Positions 26,365 through 34,237 of a stretch of 64,000 nucleotides of DNA are shown here, one piece after another (position 1 is the first letter of the stretch; each line of letters opens with the position of its first letter). This DNA comes from Desulfosporosinus acidiphilus SJ4 (GTDB taxonomy: Bacteria > Bacillota > Desulfitobacteriia > Desulfitobacteriales > Desulfitobacteriaceae). A program made the translations under genes and the position numbers. The notes under the pieces are model-generated. The model searched no databases, was not told the origin of the DNA, and saw only the letters and a program-made list of their open reading frames with translations. The stretch lies in the NCBI RefSeq assembly GCF_000255115.2, contig NC_018068.1, forward strand, positions 3,071,977-3,135,976, given 5' to 3'.

Positions 26365-26652
26365 AACTAATCCATTGCAGGCCTGTAACTCAAAGACATT
26401 TTCGCAATCCCAAGGTTAAGCTTTCTAACTCTGATAAAACTTTCCGAACACAATCGACCTCAAGGGAAGTTAGCTCCGCCCAAAAGAGTGAACTTATTGC
26501 CTGGAGAGACGGTAAAGCTAACAAAGCTTTCTTGATAGAAGTGGAGCCGTGGCAGGTATCTGAATACTAGAAGAATAAATTAAGGAGCGCTGATAAGCGC
26601 TCCTCGATTTTTTTACCGATTTAATTGTGAATTGTCTTACTCATTCCTTCAC
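26365..26652. other. Convergent gap after the UPF0182 gene
   Basis: A frame open from 26313 to the stop at 26570 has no usable start codon and is probably chance or a faded gene. A shared terminator sits at 26583-26604. Otherwise I see nothing. Confidence 0.45.
26583..26604. terminator. Bidirectional terminator between convergent genes
   Basis: Stem AGGAGCGC/GCGCTCCT with a 6-nt loop, followed by CGATTTTTTT on the plus strand. It ends the UPF0182 transcript. Confidence 0.85.
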
Positions 26653-28071
26653 TTATGATTTTAGCGGCTGGAGTTCAGCAAGAGTTGAATCCCCATTTTT
26701 GGTAAGCTGTACAAGTTCCGCGCCATCCACGGAGACATAATTTTCGTCACCTTTCAATTGAACTTCTGAGAGCTTGCCTTTATTGCTAATAATATTGGCA
26801 GTTTGATTATCATAGACTACAACTTGCCCATTTGCTCCAATGAGAGTTCGCACTGAATCATCATAAGGAATTGATCCTTCCCAAAGGGTGTTAAACGATG
26901 GGTTACTCGTTACGTGGTTGGGATCATTGGCCGTTTTCACTCTGATAAGATGGTTATTTTCTATTTCTCCGATATAGACGTTACCATCTCTAATACCTAA
27001 AATTTGATCATTATTTTGCTTAGAAATGGTAACACGCTTAGAACCATCTAAAGCAACGACTTCGTGATTATAGCCAACTTTGCTGTCCAGGTAAAGTGTC
27101 CCATAGCGATCAGAAGCTGCCATATTATCTATACTTTCTCCTGACTTACTTAAAGTTTTCACATTTTTCATAACATCAATTTCCAGAAGCAATTCGGATT
27201 TCTCACTTTTTACTGTTAGGTACATCAAATTAGTAAATGTAGAAACCACTAATTCCTCGATCTTTCCGCCGGCAGGGAAGTTATCAATCGTTTGATTAAA
27301 TCGATCATCAGGTGCAGTCGAGTCATCATTGCTGTCTGGAAGGTCGAGAGAATATAACTCGGTTAGTTGTGGGTTGTTATAACGTTTCACGGTATAAGGT
27401 TTAGCAGACTGTTCTTTAGTTGTATCTTTAGCCGCTGAATTAGAATTAGAATTAGAATTAGAATTAGAATTAGAATTAGAATTAGAATTAGAATTTGTGG
27501 TATTTGTATTCGTGTTTGAATTGGTGTTGGTGTTCGTACTAGATTTACCCGTAGTTTTATCGTTTGTTTTCGAATTAGCCTTTTCATTCGGATCTTCGGT
27601 TTTGGGCTCCGAAGTTGTTGGTGTCTGAACAGTCGTCTTTGGAGTTTGACCCGATGATTGGGGATCAGTTTGCTTGGGATAAACAGTTACTAAGGTATAG
27701 GGATTAGGATTTTTCTTAGCATAGAAATACAGCAATGTATTTCTGTCCGGCAGCCATTGATAGGTTAAAACTCCCAAGGTTTTATCGTTGCCGGAGGGAG
27801 GGGCTTTCTCAAATACAACTTTTTGTTTTTGAAGATTAAAAACCTTAAGAGTTCCATCTTCCGTATAGGCTAAATAATCCTTGGCATAGGAAACTTGCAC
27901 ATTTGTGAGGTTCGAGCCGGGAATTGTTGCTTTAAGCTGGGTTGTGATTATTTTAGTACCTTGATCCGGGGAAATAACTTGTTGAACTTTGTTATTTAAA
28001 TATGAGTATCCCGCATATTGCAATAATAAGGAAACTAAGGTCCAAATGGCAATGATACGCAGCTTCTTCAT
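26653..28071 (-). CDS. Membrane-anchored extracytoplasmic protein with Asn-Ser repeat linker
   Basis: A 472-aa protein. One N-terminal membrane segment (residues 5-23) is followed by a first domain (about 30-140) with propeller-like blades (YLAYTEDGTLKVFNLQKQKVVF, YQWLPDRNTLLYFY). A low-complexity linker rich in Thr, Lys, Asn and Ser (about 145-225) contains an (Asn-Ser) run coded by a hexamer repeat. A second domain of short beta repeats (about 230-465) follows. I do not recognise the family; the repeated strands suggest a beta-propeller sensor or scaffold. AAAAAGGAGA precedes ATG 28071. It lies 31 nt after the glycosidase-like gene and is probably its operon partner. Confidence 0.75.
   Translation of the reverse strand: MKKLRIIAIWTLVSLLLQYAGYSYLNNKVQQVISPDQGTKIITTQLKATIPGSNLTNVQVSYAKDYLAYTEDGTLKVFNLQKQKVVFEKAPPSGNDKTLGVLTYQWLPDRNTLLYFYAKKNPNPYTLVTVYPKQTDPQSSGQTPKTTVQTPTTSEPKTEDPNEKANSKTNDKTTGKSSTNTNTNSNTNTNTTNSNSNSNSNSNSNSNSNSNSAAKDTTKEQSAKPYTVKRYNNPQLTELYSLDLPDSNDDSTAPDDRFNQTIDNFPAGGKIEELVVSTFTNLMYLTVKSEKSELLLEIDVMKNVKTLSKSGESIDNMAASDRYGTLYLDSKVGYNHEVVALDGSKRVTISKQNNDQILGIRDGNVYIGEIENNHLIRVKTANDPNHVTSNPSFNTLWEGSIPYDDSVRTLIGANGQVVVYDNQTANIISNKGKLSEVQLKGDENYVSVDGAELVQLTKNGDSTLAELQPLKS
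27437..27495. repeat. Hexanucleotide tandem repeat (GAATTA)9
   Basis: Nine perfect GAATTA units plus five bases, coding alternating Asn and Ser on the minus strand. Copy-number change would alter linker length without shifting the frame. Confidence 0.95.
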
Positions 28072-28102
28072 GAGATTTCTCCTTTTTTACTGGGATTGCT
28101 TG

Positions 28103-29074
28103 TTAAGGGGTTACGACGAAAGCTGTCGGGATATAGCGTTCGCCAAAAATATCCCACAACTTATTTTGGACTTTCCCATTATAGACGAGTTCAGAAGAAG
28201 AACCGCCATCAAGATTAACCGCATTGATTGCATGATAGTCACTAAAAACATTCATGAGATCCCGCAGTGTCGCTCCAATGCTCCAAGTAGGTTGACGACC
28301 GTCAATTACTACGAAAATTACGGTTCCATCGGCCGTTTGCCCAATTCCCGTCCTTGGGGCGATACCCCATCCTCCATCTCCCGATATCACCTTTTGTCCA
28401 TTAACAATAAGATTCGGTCCGAAGGAAACAGCTTGTTGAATATGTTTTTCTTCCAATTGACTCGCAGTCATATTTCCGATCACTAATTTTCCTTGATCAT
28501 CAAAGCCAACGATATTTACAGTTTGATTCCCGACATTATTATGAACCAATTTACCATTTTGAACAGTCAATCCATCAGGAAAGGCGCCATTACCTTTTCC
28601 GTTAGGATCATAAAATCCTCCCGCATTAATTCCTGCAATGGCCCCCATATCTTGCACAAGATCGCTCACTCGTTCCCCTGTGGTCCCAATTTCTTTTGTT
28701 ACGGCTAATTTCACGCGTTTAGGATCTTTAATTAACATAACTTTTCCCTTAAAACTTGGACCTTTGATGTCTTCGATTGTTATACCCGAGCTGGCATCAT
28801 TGACAACACTGTTACGCGATATGTCCTGCCCGCTTAAAACGCCTTTATCATAGTTACTGTCCATAATTTTATTAATTTCATCCTGTGATAAAAAGGCTTT
28901 AACAACCTGTGGATGACGCGAGGTATAAACAGAACCTACCGCTACGGTTTTAAGTGCCTGAAATGGTCCCCAGAACAAAACAAAAGGCGCAAGAATTACT
29001 GCAAGGATAAGATTATAGCCCAGAAAGGCTAAAATCTTCTTGAATCTAATTGTTCGCTTTTTTTTCATTTTCAT
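28103..29074 (-). CDS. Phosphodiester glycosidase (NAGPA-domain) family protein, membrane-anchored
   Basis: About 323 aa: a basic N-terminus, one membrane segment (ILAFLGYNLILAVILAPFVLFW), then an exported domain of the NAGPA family. Its signature runs through GAIAGINAGGFYDPNG, FPDGLTVQNGKLV, WGIAPRTGIGQTADGTVIFVVIDGR and AVNLDGGSSSELVYNG. Bacterial members cleave GlcNAc- or sugar-phosphodiester bonds in cell-surface polymers or act in exopolysaccharide work. I chose ATG 29074 with GAGAAGGGG about 12 nt upstream; ATG 29098 has no Shine-Dalgarno. The gene is followed on the same strand by the 26.6-kb anchored protein. Confidence 0.85.
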   Translation of the reverse strand: MKMKKKRTIRFKKILAFLGYNLILAVILAPFVLFWGPFQALKTVAVGSVYTSRHPQVVKAFLSQDEINKIMDSNYDKGVLSGQDISRNSVVNDASSGITIEDIKGPSFKGKVMLIKDPKRVKLAVTKEIGTTGERVSDLVQDMGAIAGINAGGFYDPNGKGNGAFPDGLTVQNGKLVHNNVGNQTVNIVGFDDQGKLVIGNMTASQLEEKHIQQAVSFGPNLIVNGQKVISGDGGWGIAPRTGIGQTADGTVIFVVIDGRQPTWSIGATLRDLMNVFSDYHAINAVNLDGGSSSELVYNGKVQNKLWDIFGERYIPTAFVVTP

Positions 29075-29142
29075 AAGTATTATTTTCCCCTTCTCCATTT
29101 ATCTATGGATAGAAATAAAATAAAATAAATTAAAAAATTCTC

Positions 29143-29265
29143 TAAAGAAAACTTAGCTGGCGCTAAGCCTCTGGCGAAAGCGGCAGGTTAGTTGCACTTA
29201 TGCTAGAAGACGAAGACACTGTCTTCGCACGAATTAGCTCTTCTTGCAGTATACAACCAAAGGTT
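29143..29265 (+). repeat. Intergenic repeat copy 1 (structured)
   Basis: Starts TAAAGAAAACTTAGCTGGCG and ends ACCAAAGGTTA. Two hairpins: CTTAGC/GCTAAG with TGGC loop (29152-29167) and CGAAGAC/GTCTTCG with ACT loop (29211-29227). It matches the copy at 30879-30954 except for an extra 40 nt or so between the hairpins. Confidence 0.7.
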
Positions 29266-29286
29266 ACTGATAGTGTAAAAAACAAA

Positions 29287-29302
29287 GCCGCATTTTTGCG
29301 GC
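29287..29302 (-). terminator. Terminator of the 91-aa membrane-protein gene
   Basis: GCCGC/GCGGC with an ATTTTT loop, followed on the minus strand by TTTGTTTTTTACAC. Confidence 0.85.
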
Positions 29303-29329
29303 CTCGAACCCTTATTGACCTTTTGTCAT

Positions 29330-29605
29330 TTATTGACCTCGTTTTTTAAATTCCGATATCAACTTCCAGATAGAATAAACTATAATTACTAAATAAAAAA
29401 ATATGCTAAACTGAATAGAAGACCACTGAGCCGTTCGCTGATATACCTCAATCAGTTGGATAAAGAGCCCGGAAGCCATACCAACAATTATGATAGTCCA
29501 TAAATAAAGTGTAACCTGATGATTTTTTCGCTTGGAAAAATAATAAAAATAAAGTATGACCGCTATAATAAATATACTTCTTAAAGCCATCAATAAAATT
29601 GACAT
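29330..29605 (-). CDS. Small membrane protein (91 aa), unknown
   Basis: Three hydrophobic helices (about residues 3-21, 31-50, 63-83) separated by short loops, with a basic C-terminus (EFKKRGQ). It looks like a small integral membrane protein with no motif I know. GAGGATG lies ahead of ATG 29605, and it ends in its own terminator. It is the middle element of the block flanked by the two intergenic repeats. Confidence 0.6.
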   Translation of the reverse strand: MSILLMALRSIFIIAVILYFYYFSKRKNHQVTLYLWTIIIVGMASGLFIQLIEVYQRTAQWSSIQFSIFFYLVIIVYSIWKLISEFKKRGQ

Positions 29606-29730
29606 TCTTCATCCTCATTCATCACAAATTTACACCCATAACGCCGTATCTAGTATAACAAAACATAGTAATTCAATCAAGGATTGTCTTAGGATTATAC
29701 TTTGGAGAATTCACCCAAAAAGCTAGAAAA

Positions 29731-29751
29731 GAGTCGTTCAAAGAACGACTC
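29731..29751 (-). terminator. Terminator of osmC
   Basis: GAGTCGTTC/GAACGACTC with an AAA loop, directly abutting the osmC stop codon, then TTTTCTAGC on the minus strand. Confidence 0.87.
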
Positions 29752-30180
29752 TCAAGGCTGTACTTGATCGGGATTCACTTCAATCCTATAGGTCAAATTA
29801 GCTGCTTTATCAATCATATTGGCCACACTGCAATATTTGTCCATAGAGAGCTGAACAGCCCGACGCAATTTATCCTCGGGAAGAGATTCACCCCAAAACT
29901 TATAAACAACTTCAATATCTTTAAATACCTTGGGATGATCGCTGGACCGTTCCCCTTCTACTGTTGTCTCAAATCGTTTAAATTTCACTTGCATTTTACC
30001 TAGGATTGAAACGATATCCATACCGCTGCAGCCCGCAATAGCCATTAAAAGAAGTTCCATAGGATTGGAGCCATGCCCTGAACCACCGGCAGTTATCGCT
30101 GTATCAATATGAGTTATCGTTTTCGAGCTTCCTTCACCTTGAAAGTACATTCCTTTAATATATTTTACCTTAACTTTCAT
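29752..30180 (-). CDS. OsmC/Ohr family redox protein
   Basis: A 142-aa protein of the OsmC fold (YhfA-like branch). The GSGHGSNPMELLLMAIAGCSGMDI segment carries the first reactive Cys and the second is in DKYCSVANMI. Such proteins reduce organic hydroperoxides with a Cys pair, in the cytosol. ATG 30180 has AAAGGAGATG at good distance; the longer frame begins over that site. It lies 40 nt downstream of the ANTAR gene on the same strand, so the two are likely co-transcribed. Confidence 0.88.
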   Translation of the reverse strand: MKVKVKYIKGMYFQGEGSSKTITHIDTAITAGGSGHGSNPMELLLMAIAGCSGMDIVSILGKMQVKFKRFETTVEGERSSDHPKVFKDIEVVYKFWGESLPEDKLRRAVQLSMDKYCSVANMIDKAANLTYRIEVNPDQVQP

Positions 30181-30220
30181 AATAAAATCATCTCCTTTTT
30201 CCAACAGTTTAAAAGTAAAT

Positions 30221-30796
30221 CTATGCAGGCAGCCACACGCCTTTAAGAACTTCTTGAGCTACAGTCCTCATGGATTTTCTGGTAGACATCGCCTGATCGC
30301 GAAGCGACTTGTAAGCCTCCTGCTCGGTAACACCCCGTTTTTGGATGATGCATAATAACGCTTGAAAAATAATCTTCCGAGTCTTGAGTTCTTCTTCTAT
30401 ACGCTGTACTTGCTGATAATGTTCTGATTCACGCTGATAACGATGTTCCGCCATTTGTATACCCGCTACCATTTCCAAAACGCGCGAAGGGTATACAATG
30501 ACATGATGTGCATCTGCTTCTATGACTTCTGGAAGCACATAATGTTCTTCCTGCGTTAAGACAACTACTATTGGGCAAAGGTGTTGCAGCACGAGATTTT
30601 GGAGAACTTCCGATGAACTTAAGCCACGAAGATTCCACCCCATAATTACGAGATCCGGTTCATAACGATGAATAAAACGAAGGGCCTCCATACCGTTGTC
30701 AGTTGAAGCTAGAAGTTGATAATTAGCCAAGGGCAGCATAGATTTAATTTCCTGATTTAAGGAAGCTTTTCCCGAAACTAAGATAGCCCTTTTCAA
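30221..30796 (-). CDS. ANTAR-domain regulator with degenerate receiver
   Basis: A 191-aa AmiR/NasR-type protein: receiver-like domain (1-120), coiled coil (about 118-135) and a C-terminal ANTAR RNA-binding domain (about 130-188, with QALLCIIQKRGVTEQEAYKSLRDQAMSTRKSMRTVAQEVL). ANTAR domains bind twin RNA hairpins and prevent termination. The receiver lacks the key acids: the N-terminal acidic pair is replaced in AILVSGKAS, and the phosphoacceptor Asp position reads VIMGWNLRG. Regulation therefore cannot be by Asp phosphorylation. No partner kinase or sensor is adjacent. It is upstream of osmC. Confidence 0.88.
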   Translation of the reverse strand: MKRAILVSGKASLNQEIKSMLPLANYQLLASTDNGMEALRFIHRYEPDLVIMGWNLRGLSSSEVLQNLVLQHLCPIVVVLTQEEHYVLPEVIEADAHHVIVYPSRVLEMVAGIQMAEHRYQRESEHYQQVQRIEEELKTRKIIFQALLCIIQKRGVTEQEAYKSLRDQAMSTRKSMRTVAQEVLKGVWLPA

Positions 30797-30878
30797 AGAA
30801 TTTCACCCATTTCACTTCCGTAATTAACCTTGAATAATGTTATTATTTCTTCGACATAACTATGTACTTACCTGCTTT

Positions 30879-30954
30879 TAAAGAAAACTTGGCTGGTGCC
30901 AACCAAGACACTGTCTGCGCACGTATAGCCCTTTTTACGGCATACCACCAAAGT
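30879..30954 (+). repeat. Intergenic repeat copy 2 (structured)
   Basis: Starts TAAAGAAAACTTGGCTGGTG and ends ACCAAAGTTA. The first hairpin is TTGGC/GCCAA with TGGT loop (30889-30902); compared with copy 1 (TTAGC/GCTAA) one pair has changed on both sides, keeping pairing. The second shares AGACACTGTCT and GCGCACG. Same orientation as copy 1. Confidence 0.7.
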
Positions 30955-30978
30955 TAATACTTTTCGATGGTATTAAAA

Positions 30979-30996
30979 AACGCTCGCAGGAGCGTT
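30979..30996 (-). terminator. Terminator of the 31.0-kb gene
   Basis: AACGCTC/GAGCGTT with a GCAG loop, then TTTTAATACC on the minus strand, 13 nt past the stop. Confidence 0.85.
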
Positions 30997-31008
30997 TTCT
31001 TTTATAGT

Positions 31009-31671
31009 TTATTTTGCTACCGCACCAATATGATCTTCATTGGCGCAAAACTCAGGATCTTGCTGACTCGCGGCAGGATTATATTTGACAGAATCAATTC
31101 TTAGAGGAAAGACGAGAACAAATAGAGCAATTCCTCCAAAAGCAAAGGCTAAATATTGTATAGATAATAAGGCAAAAACAATAGGGATAAACTTCCCAGG
31201 GGTTCCAATAGCATAACTAAAAGGCTGAATCAATTTAAGGTTAGCATTCTGTAATTCATTGGTGGTCGAACCAGATATCGGGCTTTTGTCAGGTAAAATC
31301 CAAACAGGTTTTAGATTATTTTTATCTTCAACAGATTGAATGATCTGCTGACCAATTTTATAAAAAGGATCTATTGAGGAAAAATAAATAAACCCCTTTG
31401 TCGTATATATTTTATCGAGCTCTATAGGTGTCCCGGTTAAACCTGCTTTGGTATCAGTATATTCTATCCGCAAAATATCGTTTTTGCTAAAATTTACTGG
31501 TCCATTACCAGTAACAACAGTATACAAATCGCCATCAACCAATTCGATATTTGAGACTTTAACATCCAGGAGCTTTATGCCAACCATTGACAGGAAGATA
31601 ACTAATATGCTTAAAATGATCACAGCTCCCGCTATACGTTCGCGATCGAACTGTCTTTCTTTATTAAACAA
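31009..31671 (-). CDS. Membrane protein with two helices, unknown
   Basis: About 220 aa. An N-terminal helix (IAGAVIILSILVIFLSMVGI), an external domain of about 120 residues with beta character, and a C-terminal helix (IQYLAFAFGGIALFVLVFPL) with a short tail. I do not recognise the family. The start is uncertain: GTG 31680 is only 1-2 nt from AAAAGGA, while TTG 31671 has it 10 nt upstream, so I prefer TTG. It is a single gene with its own terminator. Confidence 0.65.
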   Translation of the reverse strand: MFNKERQFDRERIAGAVIILSILVIFLSMVGIKLLDVKVSNIELVDGDLYTVVTGNGPVNFSKNDILRIEYTDTKAGLTGTPIELDKIYTTKGFIYFSSIDPFYKIGQQIIQSVEDKNNLKPVWILPDKSPISGSTTNELQNANLKLIQPFSYAIGTPGKFIPIVFALLSIQYLAFAFGGIALFVLVFPLRIDSVKYNPAASQQDPEFCANEDHIGAVAK

Positions 31672-31812
31672 CTCCGACACGTCCTTTTCTTATCTTCTCA
31701 GATACTTGTAGTTTAACCACAAAACTCATTGTACTATAATTTTTTTTTGGAAACAAATATTAATTAATTTATCAATAGGAACAATCTATCAAGAAATGGA
31801 TAGAAAATGAAA

Positions 31813-31835
31813 AAAGAAGGCTCACAGCCCTCTTT
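31813..31835 (-). terminator. Terminator of the PHP gene
   Basis: AAAGAAGGCT/AGCCCTCTTT with one mismatch and a 3-nt loop, followed on the minus strand by TTTTTCATTTT. Confidence 0.75.
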
Positions 31836-31897
31836 AAATCCTATTTCTGTTCTAAACACAGGTTTAAAACATTCCCGGAGATTATATAACCACCTAT

Positions 31898-32638
31898 TTA
31901 TTGCTTGGCCGTAAAACGCTTTTGACGTCGTTCTTCCAAATAAGCAAGAACGCGTTCAGGTGAGGTATTGAAAATTTGTTCCTCCTTAATTCCAACCTCT
32001 TGAGCTAAATGGAGAGAGCGATCCAATACTCCCACCCGATCCCAAAAGTGAGCATCACTTCCCAGGATAACGGGACCTTTATATTTAGCCATATAGCCTG
32101 CAAAGCGGTGGCAATTCTCCTGAGTTTCTTTTTTCCCCGACGCAAGAGAACTATTATTGATTTCCACTGGGACATTTAATTGAGCCGCCATATAAGCAAC
32201 CTTTTCCAGGTCCAGCTCGAATTCAGGTCTGCCTGGGTGTACCATCATATCGGTAAAAGGGTTTTTCATAGCGTTAATATAAGCTTGCGTATTTTGTTCA
32301 ATAGTGCCTCCAGGATAACATTGTACATGAAGACCTGCTAAAACAAGTTTCATCCGAACTAAATAGTTTACCGGCAGATCCAGCTCTCCTTCATGGCTTA
32401 TAATGTTGGCCTCTATTCCTGGTAATAGACGGACTCCGTAAAGTTCTTCCGGCAGAATAGATAAATTCCCAAAATGATATAAAGATGGTGCTCCCAGCAT
32501 ACTGGGACCATGATCTGTCATTCCAAGCAATTGTAATCCTTTACGAGAAGCAGCTAAGGCATTTTCAGAAATGGTACTATAGGCGTGTCCACTAGTAATT
32601 GTATGGGTATGTAGATCTACTAATATTGTTATATTCAA
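31898..32638 (-). CDS. PHP-domain phosphatase (YcdX-like)
   Basis: A 246-aa single-domain PHP metalloenzyme. All four metal motifs are visible: VDLHTHT, GMTDHGP, PGIEANII with its acidic residue, and ILGSDAHFWDRVG. The middle MMVHPGRPEFELD adds another His. YcdX-type proteins hydrolyse phosphate esters using a trinuclear zinc site. The likely start is TTG 32638 with AGAGGTGA 5-6 nt upstream; GTG 32647 overlaps the Shine-Dalgarno. Its promoter region contains a palindrome over the -10. Confidence 0.88.
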   Translation of the reverse strand: MNITILVDLHTHTITSGHAYSTISENALAASRKGLQLLGMTDHGPSMLGAPSLYHFGNLSILPEELYGVRLLPGIEANIISHEGELDLPVNYLVRMKLVLAGLHVQCYPGGTIEQNTQAYINAMKNPFTDMMVHPGRPEFELDLEKVAYMAAQLNVPVEINNSSLASGKKETQENCHRFAGYMAKYKGPVILGSDAHFWDRVGVLDRSLHLAQEVGIKEEQIFNTSPERVLAYLEERRQKRFTAKQ

Positions 32639-32649
32639 CCGTCTCACCT

Positions 32650-32685
32650 CTAGAGTATTATAACACTCTAGAATGGAGTAAACAA
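32650..32685 (-). promoter_or_regulatory. Promoter of the PHP gene with operator-like palindrome
   Basis: Minus strand: TTGTTT (32685-32680), 17 nt, TATAAT (32662-32657). The -10 lies exactly inside CTAGAGT/ACTCTAG (arms 32650-32656 and 32665-32671), 12 nt before the start codon. A repressor bound here would block RNA polymerase. If transcription starts about 7 nt beyond -10, the leader is very short. Confidence 0.45.
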
Positions 32686-32706
32686 AAGTTCGAAGGAAAA
32701 AGAAGA

Positions 32707-33285
32707 CTATTGCTTATTAGCGGTTGCCGGAGCCTTAACAGTAGTGTCAACCACAAAACGGAAGCTTGCTTCAGTAGCCTGGTCAACGCCGCCCACCGGA
32801 TTAGGTTTAATTCGTACACTCATTAAATGTTGTCCGGCTGTCGCACTTTTTCCTAAGGCATCTCCTAAGCACTTTATTTGACGAAAAGCAACTCTAGCCT
32901 TAGCTCCGGGCTCTAATGAAGGCAATACACCGGGAGAAATAACCTTTTTAGTTTCATCTCCCAGTAAAGAAACCTGCAATTCAACCGGGATATTGGTCAT
33001 CTTTTTGGCAGTATTATTTTGCACAGTTACAATTAGATCAAACGTTTTACTGGTAATTACTTGTGCACCTTTTAAGGTAACATTACCATAAGATAGATCT
33101 TTCACAACCACTGCGGGTTCTACAGTTACCCCCAACATTTGAATTTCCGGTGTGCCTTTAGCGCTATTTCCGCTAGTTTGCTTTGTTTGCCAAAGTGAGA
33201 ACCCTGCTATACCAATCAGACAAATTATTAGGACACTGGTCACCATCACGAGGTACTTACGGTTAAGAGCTATAATTTTAGTCAA
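32707..33285 (-). CDS. Membrane-anchored extracytoplasmic beta-domain protein, unknown
   Basis: About 192 aa. Signal anchor YLVMVTSVLIICLIGIAGFSLW, then a domain of about 150 residues with immunoglobulin-like strand pattern (FDLIVTVQNNTAKKMTNIPVEL, LEPGAKARVAFRQIKCLG). The phrase NNTAKKMTNIPVEL resembles CARDB-type adhesive domains. I infer an extracellular structural or binding role. GGAGG directly abuts ATG 33294, so TTG 33285 (9 nt) is the better start. It ends just before the PHP promoter. Confidence 0.65.
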   Translation of the reverse strand: MTKIIALNRKYLVMVTSVLIICLIGIAGFSLWQTKQTSGNSAKGTPEIQMLGVTVEPAVVVKDLSYGNVTLKGAQVITSKTFDLIVTVQNNTAKKMTNIPVELQVSLLGDETKKVISPGVLPSLEPGAKARVAFRQIKCLGDALGKSATAGQHLMSVRIKPNPVGGVDQATEASFRFVVDTTVKAPATANKQ

Positions 33286-33320
33286 AGCTGACATCCTCCT
33301 TTTTCAAATTTATTCTATAG

Positions 33321-33360
33321 AAAAGCTATGCATGTCCCTTTAAAGACATGCATAGCTTTT
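33321..33360 (-). terminator. Terminator of the dnaD/dnaI-like operon
   Basis: A perfect 16-bp stem (33321-33336 with 33345-33360) with an 8-nt loop, ending AGCTTTTCTATAG on the minus strand, 35 nt past the dnaI-like stop. Confidence 0.85.
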
Positions 33361-33394
33361 AAAAATTTTCTTATAAAATCTAAAAATATTTAAG

Positions 33395-34207
33395 TTATTT
33401 TTTGACTCTACCTTCCCGCTCTTGATATTTCTGATGACGAATATCGCTCTCAACGGTTAAGCGAAAAATACGTGATGCTTGAATAATTCTCGAAGTAGTA
33501 CGAACCCCTAAATACTCTTCCATTTCCTCAAGCGTAAGATTTGAAGTGAAAATAGTGGGAAGTTGCTCATTCATGCGATAGTTAATAATTGAATACAATC
33601 GATTCCTTGTCCAATCAGTGTAATTATGGGCACCTAAATCATCTAGGATTAGAATTGGTATCGTTCTGGCCGTATCTAGCAAATCCAATTCATTGACTTC
33701 CGATTTATAGGTTGCTCTCAATTCATCTAAAAGATCAGGCACTACTAAAAAGAGGACCTGTTTTTGCGCATCCATAAGCTCATTGGCAATAGCAGCCGCC
33801 AGAAACGTTTTTCCAGACCCTACTGGGCCCGAAAACATGATTCCCAGGATATGGGGATTTTTTCGATATTCGTCCACAAAACTCCGGGAGGCTCCTAAAG
33901 CTTTTATGGCTGTTTCGTAATGAGTTTGATCTCCGGTTTGGGAAAGGTAGTAATCAAGCTTAAAGTTCTCAAATCGGCATTTCTTTAGCTCCCGAGATAT
34001 CCGAGCGGTACGAAATTGATTATCCAGTTTCTTTGAATTCATACAACTGCAGGGAAATGCCACATCTCCCTCGAGCAGAATGCCTCGGTCCTGACAAAGC
34101 GGGCATTTATATGCTGCAGTAGGTTGAACTATTTCCTTGGTTTCCTTGCTATGTGAAGGTATTGAAACGTCTGCTTTGACGTTTAAGATCTCATTAATGT
34201 GTTTCAT
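33395..34207 (-). CDS. DnaI/DnaC-like helicase-loader ATPase
   Basis: A 270-aa AAA+ protein. An N-terminal zinc-binding region (CPLCQDRG...CSCM, residues 35-55) precedes Walker A GPVGSGKTFLAAAIANE (near 127), Walker B ILILDDLGAHN (near 185) and sensor 1 FTSN. DnaI loads the replicative helicase onto DNA. Its partner 30 nt upstream is DnaD-like, so the pair is probably the cell's primosome loader rather than a phage module, as no phage genes are near. A cysteine-rich head with AAA+ is also seen in phage DnaC. ATG 34207 follows a suitable purine-rich site. Confidence 0.88.
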   Translation of the reverse strand: MKHINEILNVKADVSIPSHSKETKEIVQPTAAYKCPLCQDRGILLEGDVAFPCSCMNSKKLDNQFRTARISRELKKCRFENFKLDYYLSQTGDQTHYETAIKALGASRSFVDEYRKNPHILGIMFSGPVGSGKTFLAAAIANELMDAQKQVLFLVVPDLLDELRATYKSEVNELDLLDTARTIPILILDDLGAHNYTDWTRNRLYSIINYRMNEQLPTIFTSNLTLEEMEEYLGVRTTSRIIQASRIFRLTVESDIRHQKYQEREGRVKK

Positions 34208-34237
34208 GTCTAATCACTCCCGACTAAAGCTCCTAGA

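Noticed and set aside
26469-26560. Possible riboswitch or group II intron remnant (GGAGCCGTG) in the 26.4-kb gap
   Set aside because: No domain V pairing or riboswitch core could be found around it; the resemblance is limited to about 9 nt.
26313-26570. An 85-codon open frame after the UPF0182 gene, ending LIEVEPWQVSEY
   Set aside because: It has no start codon with a ribosome-binding site before the last few codons, and its length is not unusual by chance. A decayed gene cannot be excluded.
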